Assembly: GCA_034440615.1 (NCBI GenBank)
Contig: JAOTOM010004622.1
Coordinates: forward strand, 154,001-218,000
DNA from: Ashinkailepas kermadecensis
Taxonomy: Eukaryota > Arthropoda > Thecostraca > Neolepadidae
Length of the DNA stretch: 64,000 nt
Reading direction: 5' to 3'
Of the stretch, positions 62,063-64,000 are shown piece by piece; within the stretch, counting starts at the first letter, position 1; each line of letters opens with the position of its first letter. The notes below the pieces were generated by a model. That model was not told the origin of the DNA and did not search any database. It worked only from the letters and a program-made list of their open reading frames with translations. The translations under genes and the position numbers were made by a program.

Positions 62063-64000
62063 CTGCCAAGCCGTACATCGTGAAAATCGCTAGGAGGTGG
62101 TGATTGTGCACCAGAAGTCAGCAAATGACAACAGCACCAGCCATGGACAGTTGGACGGCGAACGACCAGGACACGCGCCTGGTCAAGACCGCTCACCTAG
62201 CGCCGAGCAACGAGACCGCTCACCTAGCTCACGTGGGCTTCGCAACCCGATACCGTTCAAGTGCTCAAGACAGCTGAACTCCCAAGGCTTTTCTCTCTAG
62301 GAATCGTTATTTGGCCCAGTCCCAAAAGGAATACACACAAAAAAAGAACAGAAAGAAAAAGGGTCAGCACTCACAATGTGTTCCATACCAGCCTGACATC
62401 AGATAACACGTTTTGTAAACAGCAAACTTGAATGCTTAAAAAGAATGAACGTGCATGCTTATTGGTGAACATGGCAGATCACACTCCGTTAAAATTGCAC
62501 GTTCTTCTGCGGCAACAACGCTTTGTCTCGTCCACCACAGCACTTCCCTTTCTGGACGAACGCCATGCAATTGCAAAGTGTAAATTATTGGTGCAAACAA
62601 AACGCATGTATCCTGTCCCTGTCCTCTGAAGTTCATTTCGCTATATCTAGGAACCGTGGATATACGATTGGGACGTCGGAAGGAAGTAGTCAATGGGTAA
62701 ATGAGATAAGTGAAGTCACCATACATAATATGACAGCACTTTAAAATAATATTAATGCTGTTCGCGTAAATAATATTAAAATAATATTAATGCTAATATT
62801 AATGCAAAATGACATGTTCGCGAATTGTCGTTCGTTGCGTTTTCCGACGGGAGGGAATTCTTAAGTTAATCAAATTGTACAAAATAAACCGAACATTTGC
62901 ATCAAAGCAAATTCATGTCCAAATGACTGTTTGATATACAGTACATACAATATCACCCCTGAAGTGTCTAATGGAAACCTAAACTTGACAGCGCTTGAAA
63001 GCCGAAGTTTAGCTAACTAGATTATTTTCAGGGTATGATTATCATGGTATGAGTGTATCGAGTATGGAAAACACCATGTTTACCTTAAATATACTTCTTC
63101 ACTCGAAAAAAGATTGTTCACCCCTGTAAGCTTGGCGTTTATAATTTAACTTCCCCAGAATATATTTCAGCTACAATGTGGTCGGGACAACGGTAAGCAG
63201 ATGCTTGGCGATTATTTTTTAGACGACTTCTGACAGTCACCATTTGACCGCGAGCTGTCAAACGGCAAAAAACAATTTACTTCGTTGAATTTGGAAATTA
63301 TATTCTCCATAATTGCCCGCATTGCTTTCGATTACCTTTCAAGTCTCTTCAAGGGGTCCTTTTACAGCCTTCGCTTCAATTTGTGTTTCATTGCATAATA
63401 TGCAACTGAACATTTTGTTGCGGCGCAGATGGTAAGCCGGCGCCAGTCCCGATGGCCAATGTAAGGGCTGGTCCAAATTTCTCATTGGCTGATGAGTGGC
63501 AGCCTTCAGCCTATCCTTCGGTGAATCTTGTGATACCAAAGACAGGACGGACCCGCAATACGCCAAGTGAAACACACTACTTGCTTACGAAGTCGGGAAG
63601 TTAATGAGCGGTTTCGAACTTAAGCTTATTAGTAGCCGGATTCTTGCAGTGCCACTATCTTTTTTGGCCAAGTTGGTTTCGGAGAACGGGAATGGGGGGG
63701 GGGACGAGTGGTCTAGGGGTAAGATGCTCGTCTCACAATCGAAAGGTTGTGGGTTCGAGTCTCACCTGTCGCTACTCTTCGCCCGCGACCAATCGGCGTG
63801 AGAGATTGGCGACGCTACATGACTCAACGGTCGACGTGTCGTAAAATCGATAACCATCCAACCAACAATGGGAAGGGGGTGGGGTAACTATTCCCGGAAA
63901 CCAAGCAAAATGAGAAGTTATTACGCCATAAATAATCGCAGCATATTAAATAATATTCAGTGCTTGGATAAAGATATCTATAAGAGGTGAATATTGCCAA
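62063..64000. other. Upstream KIF13 intron, no further exon recognised
   Basis: No match to the earlier motor segments (P-loop, switch I/II) was found on the minus strand. It holds SINE copy 8 and a small aataatattaatgct duplication at 62740-62810. Confidence 0.5.
63701..63866 (+). mobile_element. tRNA-Val-like SINE, copy 8
   Basis: Starts gggacgagtggtctagggg after a G-run, contains tctcacaatcgaaaggttgt and ends taaccatccaaccaac. The TSD cannot be read because of the G-rich flanks. Confidence 0.9.

Overview
This is a eukaryotic, most likely arthropod, nuclear genome window (a crustacean is a guess only). It has two protein-coding genes split by GT-AG introns, arranged tail to tail, and a very heavy load of minisatellites and transposable elements. 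No bacterial or organellar features were seen.

Plus strand, 1694-4902: the last five exons of a very-long-chain (3R)-3-hydroxyacyl-CoA dehydratase (HACD/PHS1/PAS2 family). This is an ER membrane enzyme of fatty-acid elongation. The first exon(s) lie to the left or were not recognised. Minus strand, 62062-8157: a kinesin-3 motor of the KIF13 / Drosophila Khc-73 type. I assembled 28 exons whose lengths add up to 4803 bp (1600 codons plus stop) with every splice phase compatible. They run from the end of the motor domain through coiled coil, FHA domain, KIF1B-type middle region and low-complexity tail to a C-terminal CAP-Gly domain split over the last two exons. The N-terminal ~300 residues of the motor lie to the right of the window. 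The two genes do not obviously cooperate; they are simply convergent neighbours about 3.25 kb apart.

The most striking property is in the kinesin introns. At least ten of 27 carry a tandem array starting exactly at an exon boundary, with repeat units that copy the end of the exon plus its splice donor, or the splice acceptor plus the exon start. The gene is thus studded with arrays of decoy splice sites. In one intron the copies decay from GTAAGT to GT-less with distance from the exon. In another, 30-bp units with a donor alternate with 29-bp units in which a one-base deletion removes the GT. Other arrays (intron 1, 30-bp unit; intron 23, 38-bp unit; intron 13, 21-bp unit) do not include a splice site.

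Mobile elements: (i) a tRNA-Val-like SINE with eight loci, most with 11-16-bp target-site duplications (TSDs); (ii) a four-copy MITE of about 480 bp with CAGTG termini and 8-bp TSDs (hAT-like); (iii) a LINE with an RNase H domain, whose hairpin-plus-(AACT)n 3' end recurs as 55-60-bp insertions; (iv) a 5'-truncated CR1/Jockey-like LINE with an open reverse transcriptase frame, inserted in the intron 1 array; (v) an intronless, broken, element-like gene of unknown family with its own TATA box in intron 17, itself hit by a SINE. All calls come from reading the sequence; no alignment or database search was run.
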